Numbered from the stretch's first letter, positions 1 through 11,270 are shown. The stretch: DNA of 64,000 nt from Ambrosia x helenae (GCA_030844895.1 JAUTDX010007100.1:1-64000), one strand, 5' to 3'. Notes: a model not told the origin generated them from the sequence alone. Made by a program: numbers and translations.

Positions 1-1043
1 ACTAGTTTTACTACCGGACGATTAAAACGGACGTTTTTCTCAACAAGTAATCCGCCTAACACATTCGATAATCATCAAAGTCATCCGAACACAACTACAA
101 ATCTATCAACAACGAAACAAGGTTGCATATGATCATCAAGATTCAAAACAGAAAAACGCCAAATTTATACAAAACTTGATTTCACGCAAATGATTGTTTT
201 AACTAATGACTACTACTAATGTTCTTGCCCGTAGGCGTACGATTAACTAAAATAACAATCAATGTAGCAAACAAAATCAGATTTGGATCTAAGAAAGCTT
301 AAAGGATCAAACATAAGATTGCTAAAGAGATGGATTGGATGATGAAGGATGGAACGGATGGATCCCGAGCTTGTTCCACGCCTATGCAGCACTTCGTTAG
401 CCCTGAAAATCGCCAGAAATCGCCCCCCAAAGATCCAATCTTTGATCAGTGGGTTCTGCTCTGTTTTTTATAGAAAGTTTGATTTTTGGCACGGCCGTGC
501 GCATAAAGTGCACGGCCGTGCACTCGATCAACTTGATTTGACGTGCAAGTGGGCAAGTGGGCAAGTGCTGTCCTGGAAATATCTAGATATTCCGCACGGC
601 CGTGCACCTAAGGTGCACGGGCGTGCGGGTCTGGTTGTGGCCGAGTGCTGATGGTGCACTGCCTGGTGCACTGGCAGTGCACCCGGGAACTTGAGTCGCA
701 CGGGCACCCGCACGGCAGTGCTGATCAGGGTGCCCGAGAACAACAGCTGCACGCCAGGTCGCACTGGCAGTGCAGCTCCTCTGTGTCCGGGTAAACTGAG
801 TCCGCACGGGCGTGCACCTGGGGTGCACGGCCGTGCACTATTTCCAGACTTGGCTGATTTTGCAGAAACTTTCCGTCTTGTCCGTTTTCGCTCGGTTTCT
901 TCGACTTTGTTCGTGGGACGTCGTTTAAGACCTGAAATAAAATATGAAGCGGTTTAAGTACCGAATTCGTGCATTTATGGTCGAAAACGCGTAATTTGGG
1001 AGTTTAATCGGGGATTTAAATATGTATATTTTAACGTATATCA
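1..1043 (-). repeat. 3' LTR of the Athila element (partial)
   Basis: This matches 12184-13227 along its whole length. On the minus strand it begins TGATATACGTT directly after the purine tract at 1044-1067. The remaining ~0.9 kb of the LTR lies left of the window. Compared with the right copy I count roughly 11 single-base indels and 5-6 substitutions, an excess of indels over substitutions. Confidence 0.92.
489..840. repeat. Cluster of GCACGGCCGTGC palindromes in the 3' LTR
   Basis: The 12-bp palindrome GCACGGCCGTGC and variants (GCACGGGCGTGC) occur at about 489, 510, 594, 616, 803 and 825. Pairs are spaced by short palindromic linkers such as GTGCACCTAAGGTGCAC. The stretch is much richer in GC than its surroundings. 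Translated frames give spurious HGRA repeats. Confidence 0.85.
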
Positions 1044-1067
1044 AACCTCCCCACACTTGAACTTTGC
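1044..1067 (-). other. 3' polypurine tract
   Basis: The minus strand reads AAGTTCAAGTGTGGGGAGGT directly before the LTR start TGATATACG. Purine-rich sequence abutting the 3' LTR is the expected primer for plus-strand DNA synthesis. Confidence 0.8.
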
Positions 1068-2335
1068 TTGTCCTCAAGCAAACACTTAAACAGAAATAAA
1101 CGAAAAACTCGCCAAGTGGCAACAAAGACAAAATATAGCCTGTACAGACGATAATAGACAAGCCGACATAATAAGTATATAAACAGGTGATAAGATAACT
1201 AAACAGCAACAACTCACTTCCGATCTACAAACACGCAAACCCGTACACGACTCACAATGTTCACACACACTCGTTTTATTTATGATACATACGTGTAATG
1301 TGTATGTGTAAATCGCTCCATTGCCAAGACAATGAATCGTGCAATATCATAAGCTTGTCAAAAGATTAGTCTTCACCAACTAACGTGTAAAAAGGCACAA
1401 ATCAAGAGGTCTTGTAAGGGTTGTAATGTTAGGCAAAGGTAGGGGTGTGGAATGGACATTTAAAGTGACAAATCGGCTAAAACCCGGCGGTTATGTCTAA
1501 CTAATAGCAACAACTACAACTGTACAATAAGAATTCTACTATAGGCGAATTTTCTTTTGAAACGGCTAAACACGAAACTTTTAACTTTTAAAGCTCTAAA
1601 AACTGCTCGAATCACTGCTAATTCACCCTATTTTAGGGTGTTCTATTTTTCTGGATATTTTTTTTTTATATATATATATACATATCTATGATATATATAT
1701 ACTAAACAGAAACTGAAATATAATCAACAAACGGGTTCTAAATATATAAACCCGAAATGAACTATTTACAACGTAAAAACTAGTCAAACAATAACCTAAA
1801 CCGAGCTTTAACACAAAAAGGTTTAAAAGAAAAAGGCTATTTGGTTTAGTAGTGAAATGGTGTGGTAAATAAGAAAAAACACGGGATTAGGTTCAACATG
1901 GTTAACTAGTGGATAATATATGGGTGCGGGAAACAGATAGAACAAAAGAAAAGGCTAAATCAAAAGGGTATCCTAAATGCCTCAATCATGTTCGTACAAT
2001 CTCACACGTATCTGGTCTAAACAAGTATACTAGTGACAAGTTCTAAATTGCACAAAACATCGGCACACTCGCAAGCATGTCAAAGAAATGTAATCTATTC
2101 CAAGGCTCGAACGCTCACGTAACCGGAAGGAAATGGGTGCAAGTGTACGAATATGAACGCTCGTATCTCATCTGTTTGTCGCGCCTCGAGTTATCTTTGT
2201 CAAAATTTAGTTAGGCTTGATGTTTATATGAAAATATATACATATATGTACTTTTAAAGGTTTTTTTTTTTTTTTTTTTTTCAAACATATATATATATAT
2301 ATATATATATACAAGAGGACAAACACGATTATAAT
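1068..2335. other. Athila 3' untranslated region, no gene
   Basis: Between the polypurine tract and the env-position gene there is only AT-rich DNA with (TA)n at about 1668-1702, a T-run near 2261-2281 and (TA)n at 2287-2311. No ORF shows a recognisable domain. Confidence 0.6.
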
Positions 2336-2355
2336 CCCTCCCCACACTTGAACTT
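2336..2355 (-). other. Internal polypurine-tract copy
   Basis: The + sequence CCTCCCCACACTTGAACTT at 2337-2355 repeats the core of the 3' polypurine tract (1046-1064), 1.3 kb inside the element. It may be an internal plus-strand priming site; that role is inference. Confidence 0.5.
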
Positions 2356-2713
2356 CACATTGTCCCCAATGTGACAATAGAAAGCGTTTATGAATTAGCT
2401 ATCTATAGTGGGAAAAAGGAGAATAATACTCCCCTTTAGTCGATAACTTGAAAAGTACGGTGATCGCATTGAGCATCCATTCCGGTGCTCGCCGTTTCCT
2501 GCACTATCACCATTCTTGACAAAACCAAAAGATATCAAACACATCCGTACATCATCACAATTATTCAAACAAGGCAAATATACTGAAAATTAAAGTGCAG
2601 AAAAGTAAATAGTTCAAATGCAAAAACTAAAAAGTCATGGGTACGCAGACCCGAATACGAACTGCAAAAATGAATAAAAAGTACTAACACATGCATGCAA
2701 TAGATTGCCGTGG

Positions 2714-4000
2714 CTACTGGTCGTTGTCGTGGTGCTGACCGGAGCTACCTGGCTGGTCGCCAGGAGCACCATAAGGGAATGAGGGAGGGTTACTGAAATA
2801 ACCCGGATGCACCTGCTCTAACCCAGCGAAAAGGTACTCAAAACTGTGCCTCACATCCTGCTGTACACGATCCATAGTGGACCGCATGTACTGCTGGTCC
2901 TGCCTGATCTCCACCTGGCTTTGCACCGATGTTGTGCATGTTCAGTTCCATCGCCTGGAACCGCTGGTAGAATCAGGGTATGTCGGGATGTCTGGAGGCC
3001 ACTGCTGGTCCTGGGGCTGGAAGTGCTGAGGAGAGTGGTGTGGAATGTCGTGTGGCTGGTCACCACCGCCTCCTGCATGCTGCTCCTGCATCTCCTCATC
3101 CTCGTCGGCCTGTGGTGGCACGGGGTCCCATATAATATCTTGACTAATAAGTCGTGGGCCCCCGTCCGTGTCAGCTAGCAGGTTCTGAGACCTGAGTGAT
3201 CTAAAGTCCAGCATAACCCCATTAGTTACCCATGTCAGCGTGGCCCTAACCTCGTCGGTCAGAACTCCCAGTGCCATCGCAATCTGGGTGACGTACTCCC
3301 CGCCGTGGATCTCACTCCCGTCCTTGGTGCCCCCAGCAGTGAGAAAGAACTCGGCCATTCGTGCGGCCAAGTTCAGCGGGGCACCCTCGTAGAAATGATA
3401 GAGATAGAGAAGATCGGGAGTGGGACAGTTCCCTGAACTGTCCTTTCGGCCACAGATCGTGTGGCTGAACACATGGTGCAAGAGGCGGAGTAGCGGGTCC
3501 TTAATCCGAGTGGCCTTGGCAGACCTCGGATTATAAGGTCCACCAGTGGCAATGGATGCCAAAATGCGGCCCGCTCGTCATTATCCACGAAGCTGTGGAT
3601 CCCGCAAAAATCCTCAGAGTCAGTCTCTAAATGCTCATATATCCCCAGCTTCCTTCCCAGTCTCGCAACCGACCAATGATACCATTTTTTACAAAGCCTA
3701 AACCGAATGTCTTTCGAATGGAAGTCCTTATACACCCCCTCCTTTGGTTTTTTGTAGGAGAAGGATGATAAGAACTCGATCGTGATCTCTCTGTAAACAG
3801 GCTGGTTTATACTAAGCAGTTTCGCCATCTGGGGCGAGACAAATCCATCATATCGTTCACGCTGATTCAGCGCGGTGAGTAGGTCTAAGTTAAGCCGAAT
3901 AGGAACACCGAATGAGTTCCTCCTACCCAGAGCTTCATGAACTTGTCAATACATGGCGCCTCCTTTTTGTCACGGTTGTCAAAGCCGAGGAAATCATGAG
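2714..4000 (-). pseudogene. ATHILA ORF-like gene in env position, frameshifted
   Basis: This is the extra Athila gene between integrase and the 3' LTR. Three overlapping reading frames carry it: an N-terminal part at about 4000-3373, a middle part at 3562-2942 and a C-terminal part at 2926-2714. The middle contains LLHHVFSHTICGR followed by a YLYHFYEGAPLNLAARMAEF stretch, the pattern I associate with the ATHILA ORF-1 protein family, followed by an acidic patch (DEDEEMQEQ). The C-terminal part is Q/R-rich and looks helical. Frames break near 3890, 3570 and 2942. The biochemical role is unknown. I see no signal peptide or transmembrane segment, so calling it an envelope protein is not supported. 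Confidence 0.65.
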
Positions 4001-5063
4001 CCATCTGCATGCAAAAATTAATATACAGCTGTTAGTACACAAAAAACGGGTCCCGAATGCCCATAACGGACCTGCGCGCATTCTGACCCGAGTCTGTTAC
4101 TGATGCACGGCCGTGCACCTATGGTGCACGGGCGTGCAGGCTTGGTTTTTCAGGTCAGAAGCTGCACGCCGGGTTGCACTGGCAGTGCAGCCTATTTTTT
4201 TGGCCCGCACGGTCACACGCACGGCCGTGCAGCTGACCGTGCACAGTCCCAGGTTTATCGAAAAATTACTCAACAACACCCAAATCTCTCTAAGGTTGCA
4301 AATAAACTCATAATATCAGTGATTTGGGCCTGGATGTGCACGGTTTTAACATCAACAACAAAAAACTATACTACATTAAACTAAAACAAACCAAAATTAG
4401 TGGGTTTATTAAACTTTATGAAGAAAACCCACAAATCTTGCCCTAAAAATCAAAAGTAAGACAGATCTAAACTAAAAATACATAAAATAGGTGCAATATT
4501 ATGAAGGGGTTCATACCTTAGTTGATTTGGAAGGAAAAGGGCGAAGATTCAAGGCTTAAAGATGATGAATACCGGGTTTTGGGTCGTTTGGAACGAGTGT
4601 GCGGTTTAGGGGTGCAAGAACTAGGGCAAGGAAGTTAAGGATCTATTTATACAAACGCATTTGGGCTGGGCTTTTTGGCCCGCACGGTCGTGCGACTATG
4701 TTGCACGGCCGTGCGCCCTGCTTGCACTAGCCCTTGCACGCCTGTGCTGATCAGGCTTGCTGGTCAGTCAGGCCCGCACGGCCGTGCATATTTTTAGCAC
4801 GGCCGTGCACAGTCTGCAGACTTGCAGAAATGCAGCCTGCAGCTTCGCAGCCACCCTGTTTTGTCCGAAAACATCATTTTAAACCATTTAAACCTGTTTG
4901 TCGACTGCTCACGCTCCATTGCTCCTTCCTGCTTTGTTCAAAAACTGGTACGAACCTGCACATTAAAATAAAGCAAGATATATATACACTAATTACACAT
5001 TTACCCTTTGGCGCGCCCATACACGCCATGCTATATTTATTAACGAGTCGCTAGCTAGACTCA
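4001..5063. repeat. Athila pol-ORF3 spacer with GCACGGCCGTGC palindromes
   Basis: No coding domain is seen. The palindrome found in the LTR recurs here at about 4104, 4125, 4220, 4680, 4704, 4776 and 4798, again beside short complementary partners such as GTGCACCTATGGTGCAC. Sharing between the LTR and an internal spacer suggests spread or conservation of the motif within the element. Confidence 0.7.
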
Positions 5064-5077
5064 CTTCCCCACACTTT
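5064..5077 (-). other. Third purine tract beside the pol stop
   Basis: The + sequence CTTCCCCACACTTTA sits at the very end of the integrase frame and shares CCCCACACTT with the tracts at 1046 and 2337. It could be a central-type plus-strand priming site or chance similarity. Confidence 0.4.
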
Positions 5078-6240
5078 ATGAGGCGTGTGGGGCGTAGATA
5101 TCGATTTCATCTACGGTTTGGTCAATCGGTCCTTCAACATAGACTTTTAGGCGATGACCGTTGACTTTGAAAGTCGAACCCACAGAATCTGCGATTGCGA
5201 CAGCACCGTATGGATATATTTCCTTAACAGTGTACGGTCCTGTCCAGCGGGATTTCAACTTTCCAGGAAAGAGGCGCAGGCGAGAATTATAAAGCAAAAC
5301 TAAATTGCCTACCTGAAAATCTTTCTGGCTTTTCAGGCGACTGTCGTGCAGTCTCTTTGTGCGCTCTTTATATAATATCGAGCTCTCATAGGCCTGCTGC
5401 CTAAGCTCCTCCAGCTCATGAATCTGTAAGAAACGGGTCTCACCGCCGGTCTGAAGATCCAAATTTGCCGTTTTAAGAGCCCAGAATGCCCTATGCTCCA
5501 GCTCGACTGGGAGATGACACGCTTTGCCATAGACCAGTCGAAAGGGAGTCGTCCCAATAGGCGTCTTGTAGGCAGTTCGAAAGGCCCACAGCGCGTCATC
5601 AAGCTTGTCAGCCCAATCCTTGCGGTTTTGATTAACCGAGCCGCTCAAGGATTCGCTTCAATCCACGGTTCGTGACCTCCACCTGTCCACTTGTCTGTGG
5701 ATGATACGGGGTGGATAACCTGTGCTGGACGCCATAACGTGCTAATGCGCGATCAAGCTGCGCATTGCAGAAATGCGTGCCACGGTCACTTATCAGTGCC
5801 TTCGGGGCACCAAACCGCGAGAACAAGCCTCTAACAAACCTCACTACTACTCGGGCATCATTTGTGGGTAAGGCTTGCGCCTCCACCCACTTTGACACAT
5901 AGTCAACCGCCACAAGTATATATTTATTACCCCGTGAGGAGGGGAATGGTCCCATGAAGTCTATGCCCCAAATGTCAAAGACCTCACATACTTGGATGGG
6001 ATTTTGCGGCATTTGGTCGCGTGCCGATATGTTCGTCGCCCTCTGGCACGAATCACATGCACCGACCAGTATCTGAGCGTCACGGAAAAGTGTGGGCCAA
6101 TAAAACCCGGAGTCTAATACTTTTTTGGCAGTGTAATTTGCTCCGTGGTGACCTCCGGTAGGCCCCTCGTGACAGTCGCGCAAGATCTGCGCCGCCTCAA
6201 CCCCGAACACGCAACGGCGAATCAGCTGATCCGCCCCGAC
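5076..6240 (-). pseudogene. Athila integrase (pol 3' part), one internal frameshift
   Basis: Integrase inserts the cDNA copy into the host chromosome. Reading on the minus strand, 6210-5632 contains an HHCC zinc-binding module (HEGPTGGHHG, then CDSCQ) and the DDE catalytic core: Asp in IWGIDFMGPFP, Asp in LISDRGTHF, Glu in the SGQVEVTNRG stretch. After a single-base shift near 5641 (GG where one G keeps the frame) the C-terminal half continues at 5648-5076 with KLKSRWTGPYTV, a GPY/F-like module. A further single-base loss near 6240 separates it from RNase H. All catalytic residues are present, so only the shifts inactivate it. Confidence 0.88.
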
Positions 6241-8266
6241 CGGAACAAAAATGGGTCATCCCAGAAGTAATGCTTTAGGTCCGCGAAAAACTTCCTCTTT
6301 TGCTGGTGCGACAATCCTTTGATGAGGATCCCGCACGCGAGGTAGTTCGCAAAATCCGCGAACCATGGTGATACATCTTCCACCGACTCGACGTTCATCA
6401 AGAACTCGTGGGGAAAGTTGTCATTAATGGTATCCCACGCGCAGTTCTCGGCATCATCATGCTCGAGTCTGGACAGATGATCAGCAGCAACATTCAGGGC
6501 ACCCTTCTTGTCCTGAATCTCTATATCGAACTCTTGCAGCAGCAAGATCCACCTAATCAGGCGCGGTTTCGCGTCCTGTTTGCTGAATAGGTATCGGATC
6601 GCTGCATGGTCCGTATAGACAATGGTCTTCGACAGCACCAAATATGATCTAAACTTGTCGAATGCAAATACTACAGCAAGAAGCTCTTTTTCAGTCGTGG
6701 TGTAATGCTCCTGAGCATCATGTAGAGTCTTACTCGCGTAGTAGATCGGGTGGAAGTGCTTGTCCTTCCGCTGTCCCAAGACCGCCCCTATCGCGAAGTC
6801 ACTTGCGTCGCACATAATCTCGAATGGCAGCCCCCAGTCGGGTGCCACCAATATAGGGGCCTCAACAAGCAACCGCTTCAGAAGGCCAAATGCCTTCACA
6901 CACTCTGCACCAAACACAAACGGTGCATCCTTTTCCAACAAACGGGTCATCGGTCGGGCGATCTTTGAAAAGTCTTTGATAAATCGCCTGTAAAATCCCG
7001 CATGACCCAAAAAGCTGCGGATCGCTCTGACAGAGGAGGGTGGAGGGAGCCTAGAAATGATATCTACTTTAGCAGGATCAACCTCCAACCCACTTTGGGA
7101 GACTTTATGCCCCAGGACTATTCCTTCCTTCACCATGAAGTGGCATTTTTCCCAGTTTAGCACAAGACTGGTCTCCTCACACCTCTGAAGCATCCGCTCC
7201 AGGTTCCCCAGACATTGATCGAACGAACTCCCAAAAACGGAAAAATCATCCATGAACACCTCCATGGAGTCCTCGATCATGTCATGAAAAATGGCAACCA
7301 TGCAGCGCTGGAAGGTCGCCGGCGCATTGCACAGCCCAAATGGCATACGTCTGTAGGCGAATGTGCCAAAAGGGCATGTGAAGGTCGTCTTATCCTGGTC
7401 CACAGGATCGATAGGGATCTGAAAGTATCCAGAGAAACCATCAAGGAAACAGTAGTATAACTTCCCCGACAGTCGTTCCAACATCTGATCGATAAATGGA
7501 AGCGGGAAGTGATCCTTGCGGGTGGCGTCATTGAGCTTGCGATAGTCAATGCAAACTCTCCACCCGTGACGGTCCTCGTAGGAATTAACTCATTCCTATC
7601 ATTTGTGACCACCGTCATGCCACCCTTCTTGGGCACGACGTGCACAGGACTGACCCAAACAGAATCCGAGATGGGATATATCAGTCCAGCATCAAGCAGT
7701 TTAATCACCTCGGATTTAACAACATCTTGCATGTTCGGGTTCAGACGCCTCTGGTGCTGCGCACAAGGCTTGTAGACATCCTCCATCAAGATTTTATGAG
7801 TACAGAAAGAGGGATTTATCCCCTTGATGTCTACGATCTTCCAGGCAATTGCCCGTTTATGAAGTTTTAAAACCCTCAACAACTCGCTCTTTTCTTCCAC
7901 AGTCAATGAAGTCGATATGATCACCGGTAGACGCCCCTCCTCATCCAGAAATGCGTACTCGAGATGCGGCGGGAGCTCCTTCAGTTCTAGAGACGGTGGA
8001 TCCTCAACAGACGGCTTCGCCTTCTCCTCTTCCTCTCGCTCAATTTCCACAAAATGCTTCGGGCTTTGGGAACCATCATCACCGATCTGATAGACCGGCT
8101 GCTCATCTACATGGCCCTCCTGCATAATGCCATCTAGGCTCCCACACAACAGATGTGTGTCCGAAACATCTCTCTCCCAAGCACCTCTGATATGAGAGCT
8201 GACACACTGGTCTACTATGTCAAGATAGTATAGTGTATCGTCTTGGCTCTCAGGATGGGCATCGAC
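6222..8266 (-). pseudogene. Athila reverse transcriptase and RNase H (pol 5' part)
   Basis: This part of pol copies genomic RNA into DNA and removes the RNA strand. The N-terminal part (8149-7560) has the linker and first RT motifs (AGLIYPISDSVWVSPVHVVP). After a one-base loss near 7562 the frame continues at 7484-6222 with YFQIPIDPVDQDKTTFTCPF, then MPFGLCNAPATFQRCM, the catalytic FMDDF box, and RNase H with CDASDFAIGAVLG, TTEKELLAVV and YTDHAAIRYL. Upstream, the pol frame joins the gag frame through a missing base in the GGG run at 8257-8259. Apart from these shifts the domains look undamaged. Confidence 0.92.
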
Positions 8267-10671
8267 CTCTGAATGTCAAAAGTCACGTGCTCATCATTGA
8301 CTCGGAGTGTGATCTGGCCCGCAGCCACGTCAACAATCGTCCTTGCCGTGTTAAGGAAAGGACGTCCGAGAATCAAAGGGACTTTAGAGTCCTCATCCAT
8401 GTCTAGGATAACAAAGTCCACAGGGAAAACGAATTTGTCAATTTTGACAAGCATATTTTCTACAAACCCCCGTGGATACTTGATCGAACGATCAGCGAGG
8501 CGAATACTCATCCTGGTGGGTGAAGGTTCACCCAGATCCAACTTCTCGAAAACCTTATAAGGCATAAGGTTTATGCTGGCCCCCAAGTCTGCGAGTGCAT
8601 TACTGACAGTCATATCACCTATCAGACAAGGGATGGTAAAGCTACCAGGATCGCCCATTTTCATGGGCAGTCTATTCTGCAGAATTGCAGAGCAGTTTTC
8701 GTTCAACAGAACGCAGGACAGGTCCTCAAGTTTTTGTTTATTTGTGAGGATGTCCTTCAAGAATTTGGCATACTTAGGCATCTGTGCTAAGGCCTCAACA
8801 AACGGGATGTTTATATGTAGCTGCTTGAACAGCTCGAGAAATTTCCCGTATTGCGCCTCGTCTTTCTGCTTCCTAAGTCTACCAGGATATGGAACAGGAG
8901 GAGTGTAGTCTGTGACTGGCTTCGGTAGCTGTGCTGTACTTGCTGGGACTCGCCTAGCGTGCACCTCGTCCGAAGACTCAGTCTGGACCGTCTCAGTGAT
9001 CGGTGGTGAGCCCGATGTGTCTGGTCCCGTGGTTTTACCACTCCTCGTCATAATGGCATTAACATGCCCTCTTGGGTTCGGCTCAGTGTTGCCTGGAAGA
9101 CCACCCTGCTGTCTCTCAGACATCATCTTTGCCATCTGGCCAACCTGGTTCTCTATGGCCTGCATCGACGCCTTTTGGCCCCTCATCTCTCCCTCATAAT
9201 TCGTGAAGCGCTCCTCATGCTGCTGGTAGCGCTGCTCAGCGATCTGATTGGAATTAGAGGTGTTGGTAAGGAGCTGAGACATCATCTCCTCCAGCTTAGA
9301 CATACCATGAGGGGCGTGCTGCTGGGAGCTGCTCCCGGCGCCCTGGTTCTGGTATTGGTTCGGTCTCTGCTGGGACGATTGACCACGACCCTGGTATGGC
9401 TGTTGGTTGGACTGGTAGGACTGTTGGTTGGACTGGTAAGGCTGTTGGGACTGGTAGGACTGTTGTGGTGCGGCGGCTCTCTGCTGGAATCCGAGAGGGT
9501 TCTGATTGGAAGTACCAGATCTCCACCCGAAGTTCGGGTGATTTCTCCAACCCGGATTATAAGTGTTGCTGTAAGGGTTATTCTGGGGTCTCGTTTGATT
9601 ACCCATGTAGTTCACTTCCTCGTGGCCTGTATACATTACCCCCTGAGCACATGAGCCAGGCTCGTGAGATACCCCGCACTCCACACACAAACAATCGGAC
9701 TGCGCTACGTGTTGCTGAGAGTTATCGAGTCTCGTAGCCAGAGCCGCTATCTGTGCCGAAATCGCCGTATAGTTATCTACGGCATGCACACCAGCCTTGG
9801 CAGATGAAGACCTAGATCTATCATTCTGCCGGGATTTAGATTTTAGGGACGCCTTCTCAATAATGCTCCACGCTTCCCTAGGAGACTTTGTTCCGATGTC
9901 TCCCCCTGCGTATACATCAAGGCGTTCCTGAGACGCATACCCGAGTCCCTGATAAAAAGTTTGCACCAAATGCCTTTTCGAAAGCTCATGGTGCGGGCAA
10001 CTCAAGAGTAGGTCTTTAAACCTTTCCCAGGCTGTGTATAATGATTCATCGTCATCTTGACGAAATGTCATGATGCGATTCCTCAGTTTTTGTGTCTTTT
10101 CAGGAGGAAAATACTGCTGCATGAATTGTTGTGACAACTCTGCCCAAGTCGTGATCGACCCTGCGGGTTGTGACAGAAGCCAAGTCCGGGCTTTGTCCCG
10201 CAGTGAGAATGGGAAGAGTCGGAGACGGATAGCATCTTCGGAGATGCCCGTCATCTTAAAGGTGGCTAAAACCTCTAAGAATGCAGCAATATGTCGGCCT
10301 GGATCCTCGTGCTCCAGTCCACCGAATTGCACCGAGTTTTGTATCATATTCACGATACTAGATTTGATCTCGAAATGGTCCGCCAAAATAGCCGGACGGA
10401 CAATACTCGGCGCGAGTCCATCTCCTCCTGGACGACCACTATCATTCAGCGGAATGTCGTCATCCGCCATGATAATGTCGCTGTGGGCGTCCGACCCGTT
10501 GTCGTCGGCCAGATCGTGCCTCGCCTCCTCAATTGGGACCTCAACAATAGGAGCAGCAATAAGAATATCAGAAACAAGACGCAATTTATGAAGTCTAATC
10601 CGCTCGCTTCTCCTCAGGCGCCTTAGCTCCTCGTCACAAAGATCACCAGAAGACCCAGGGTTTGTGGACAT
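8215..10671 (-). CDS. Athila gag-protease polyprotein
   Basis: Gag packages element RNA; the aspartic protease matures the polyprotein. I start at the ATG at 10669-10671 (MSTNPGSSGDL), because the 71 codons upstream are a hydrophobic read-through of AT-rich leader. From that start the protein is 818 residues. It holds a retrotransposon gag core (about 100-270, with LFPFSLRDKARTWLLS and WAELSQQFMQQYFPPEKTQ), a single zinc knuckle CVECGVSHEPGSC, a Q/Y-rich linker of repeated QSYQSNQQ units, a short coiled-coil region, and the protease site ALADLGASINLMP with PLILGRPFL near the end. The frame terminates just after the protease because of the apparent base loss at 8257-8259; in relatives gag and pol are commonly one frame. 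Confidence 0.9.
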   Translation of the reverse strand: MSTNPGSSGDLCDEELRRLRRSERIRLHKLRLVSDILIAAPIVEVPIEEARHDLADDNGSDAHSDIIMADDDIPLNDSGRPGGDGLAPSIVRPAILADHFEIKSSIVNMIQNSVQFGGLEHEDPGRHIAAFLEVLATFKMTGISEDAIRLRLFPFSLRDKARTWLLSQPAGSITTWAELSQQFMQQYFPPEKTQKLRNRIMTFRQDDDESLYTAWERFKDLLLSCPHHELSKRHLVQTFYQGLGYASQERLDVYAGGDIGTKSPREAWSIIEKASLKSKSRQNDRSRSSSAKAGVHAVDNYTAISAQIAALATRLDNSQQHVAQSDCLCVECGVSHEPGSCAQGVMYTGHEEVNYMGNQTRPQNNPYSNTYNPGWRNHPNFGWRSGTSNQNPLGFQQRAAAPQQSYQSQQPYQSNQQSYQSNQQPYQGRGQSSQQRPNQYQNQGAGSSSQQHAPHGMSKLEEMMSQLLTNTSNSNQIAEQRYQQHEERFTNYEGEMRGQKASMQAIENQVGQMAKMMSERQQGGLPGNTEPNPRGHVNAIMTRSGKTTGPDTSGSPPITETVQTESSDEVHARRVPASTAQLPKPVTDYTPPVPYPGRLRKQKDEAQYGKFLELFKQLHINIPFVEALAQMPKYAKFLKDILTNKQKLEDLSCVLLNENCSAILQNRLPMKMGDPGSFTIPCLIGDMTVSNALADLGASINLMPYKVFEKLDLGEPSPTRMSIRLADRSIKYPRGFVENMLVKIDKFVFPVDFVILDMDEDSKVPLILGRPFLNTARTIVDVAAGQITLRVNDEHVTFDIQRSMPILRAKTIHYTILT

Positions 10672-11252
10672 CAACCTGCATGTAAGAATGATATAGTTGC
10701 AACAGGCGAATATATGACAAACCCAAAAAGGCGATAAAAGACAGAAAAATAAATAAATGAAATAAAGAATCAATAAATTCATGCGATAATAACGGAAAGC
10801 AAATACATTCAAGAAAATCAAATATAAACAAATAGAATCAATGAAATGAACAGTAATAAGCAGACTAAGCCTAAAACTATACAAAGAATGAAATTAATAA
10901 TAAGTCCAAATACGAACAAATAAATCTAATTAATCAAATAACGAACAAATCAAATTCATAGACAAACCAATTAATCCAATATTCAATAAATTAAATCTAT
11001 CAACTTCCTAATGAACGAAAAATCAAATCAAACAATCCTATAAGCAGATAAATGAACGAATCTATATGCAACCTATAAACCAATCTAAAATTAATCCAAT
11101 ATATCAACAGACAGATAAATCTAATAAAAATTCAAATAATCATATGTGCAAATAAATGAATGAAATAACGAATCAAAGAAGTATAAACAAGTATTCACAA
11201 GCATGTACACTGGTAAAAAGTTGACTCGGTTCGTTCCTAAAGCTCGTCGCAG
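10672..11252. other. Athila 5' leader
   Basis: AT-rich DNA between the gag start and the primer-binding site, rich in AATAAA/AATCAA on the + strand. No ORF of interest apart from a read-through extension of gag. Confidence 0.6.
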
Positions 11253-11270
11253 TCCCCGGCAACGGCGCCA
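11253..11270 (-). other. Primer-binding site (tRNA-Asp type)
   Basis: The minus strand reads TGGCGCCGTTGCCGGGGA, the Athila-type site complementary to a tRNA 3' end (tRNA-Asp as I recall). It lies 6 bp inside the right LTR boundary, which fixes the element orientation. Confidence 0.85.

Noticed and set aside
349..957. Overlapping ORFs on both strands with HGRA or CTASA repeats in the LTR
   Set aside because: They are translations of the GCACGGCCGTGC palindromes; the same frames recur at 4103-4384 and 12504-13120 and have no domain.
2846..3178. Plus-strand ORF of 110 aa opposite the env-position gene
   Set aside because: Antisense shadow; no domain, and the minus strand carries the recognisable family motif.
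8273..10626. Plus-strand ORFs opposite gag (up to 196 aa)
   Set aside because: They are antisense shadows of the long gag-protease frame.
10672..10884. Hydrophobic 71-residue N-terminal extension of gag (looks like a signal peptide)
   Set aside because: It is AT-rich leader read through upstream of the MSTNPGSSG start; gag proteins of this clade do not carry signal peptides.
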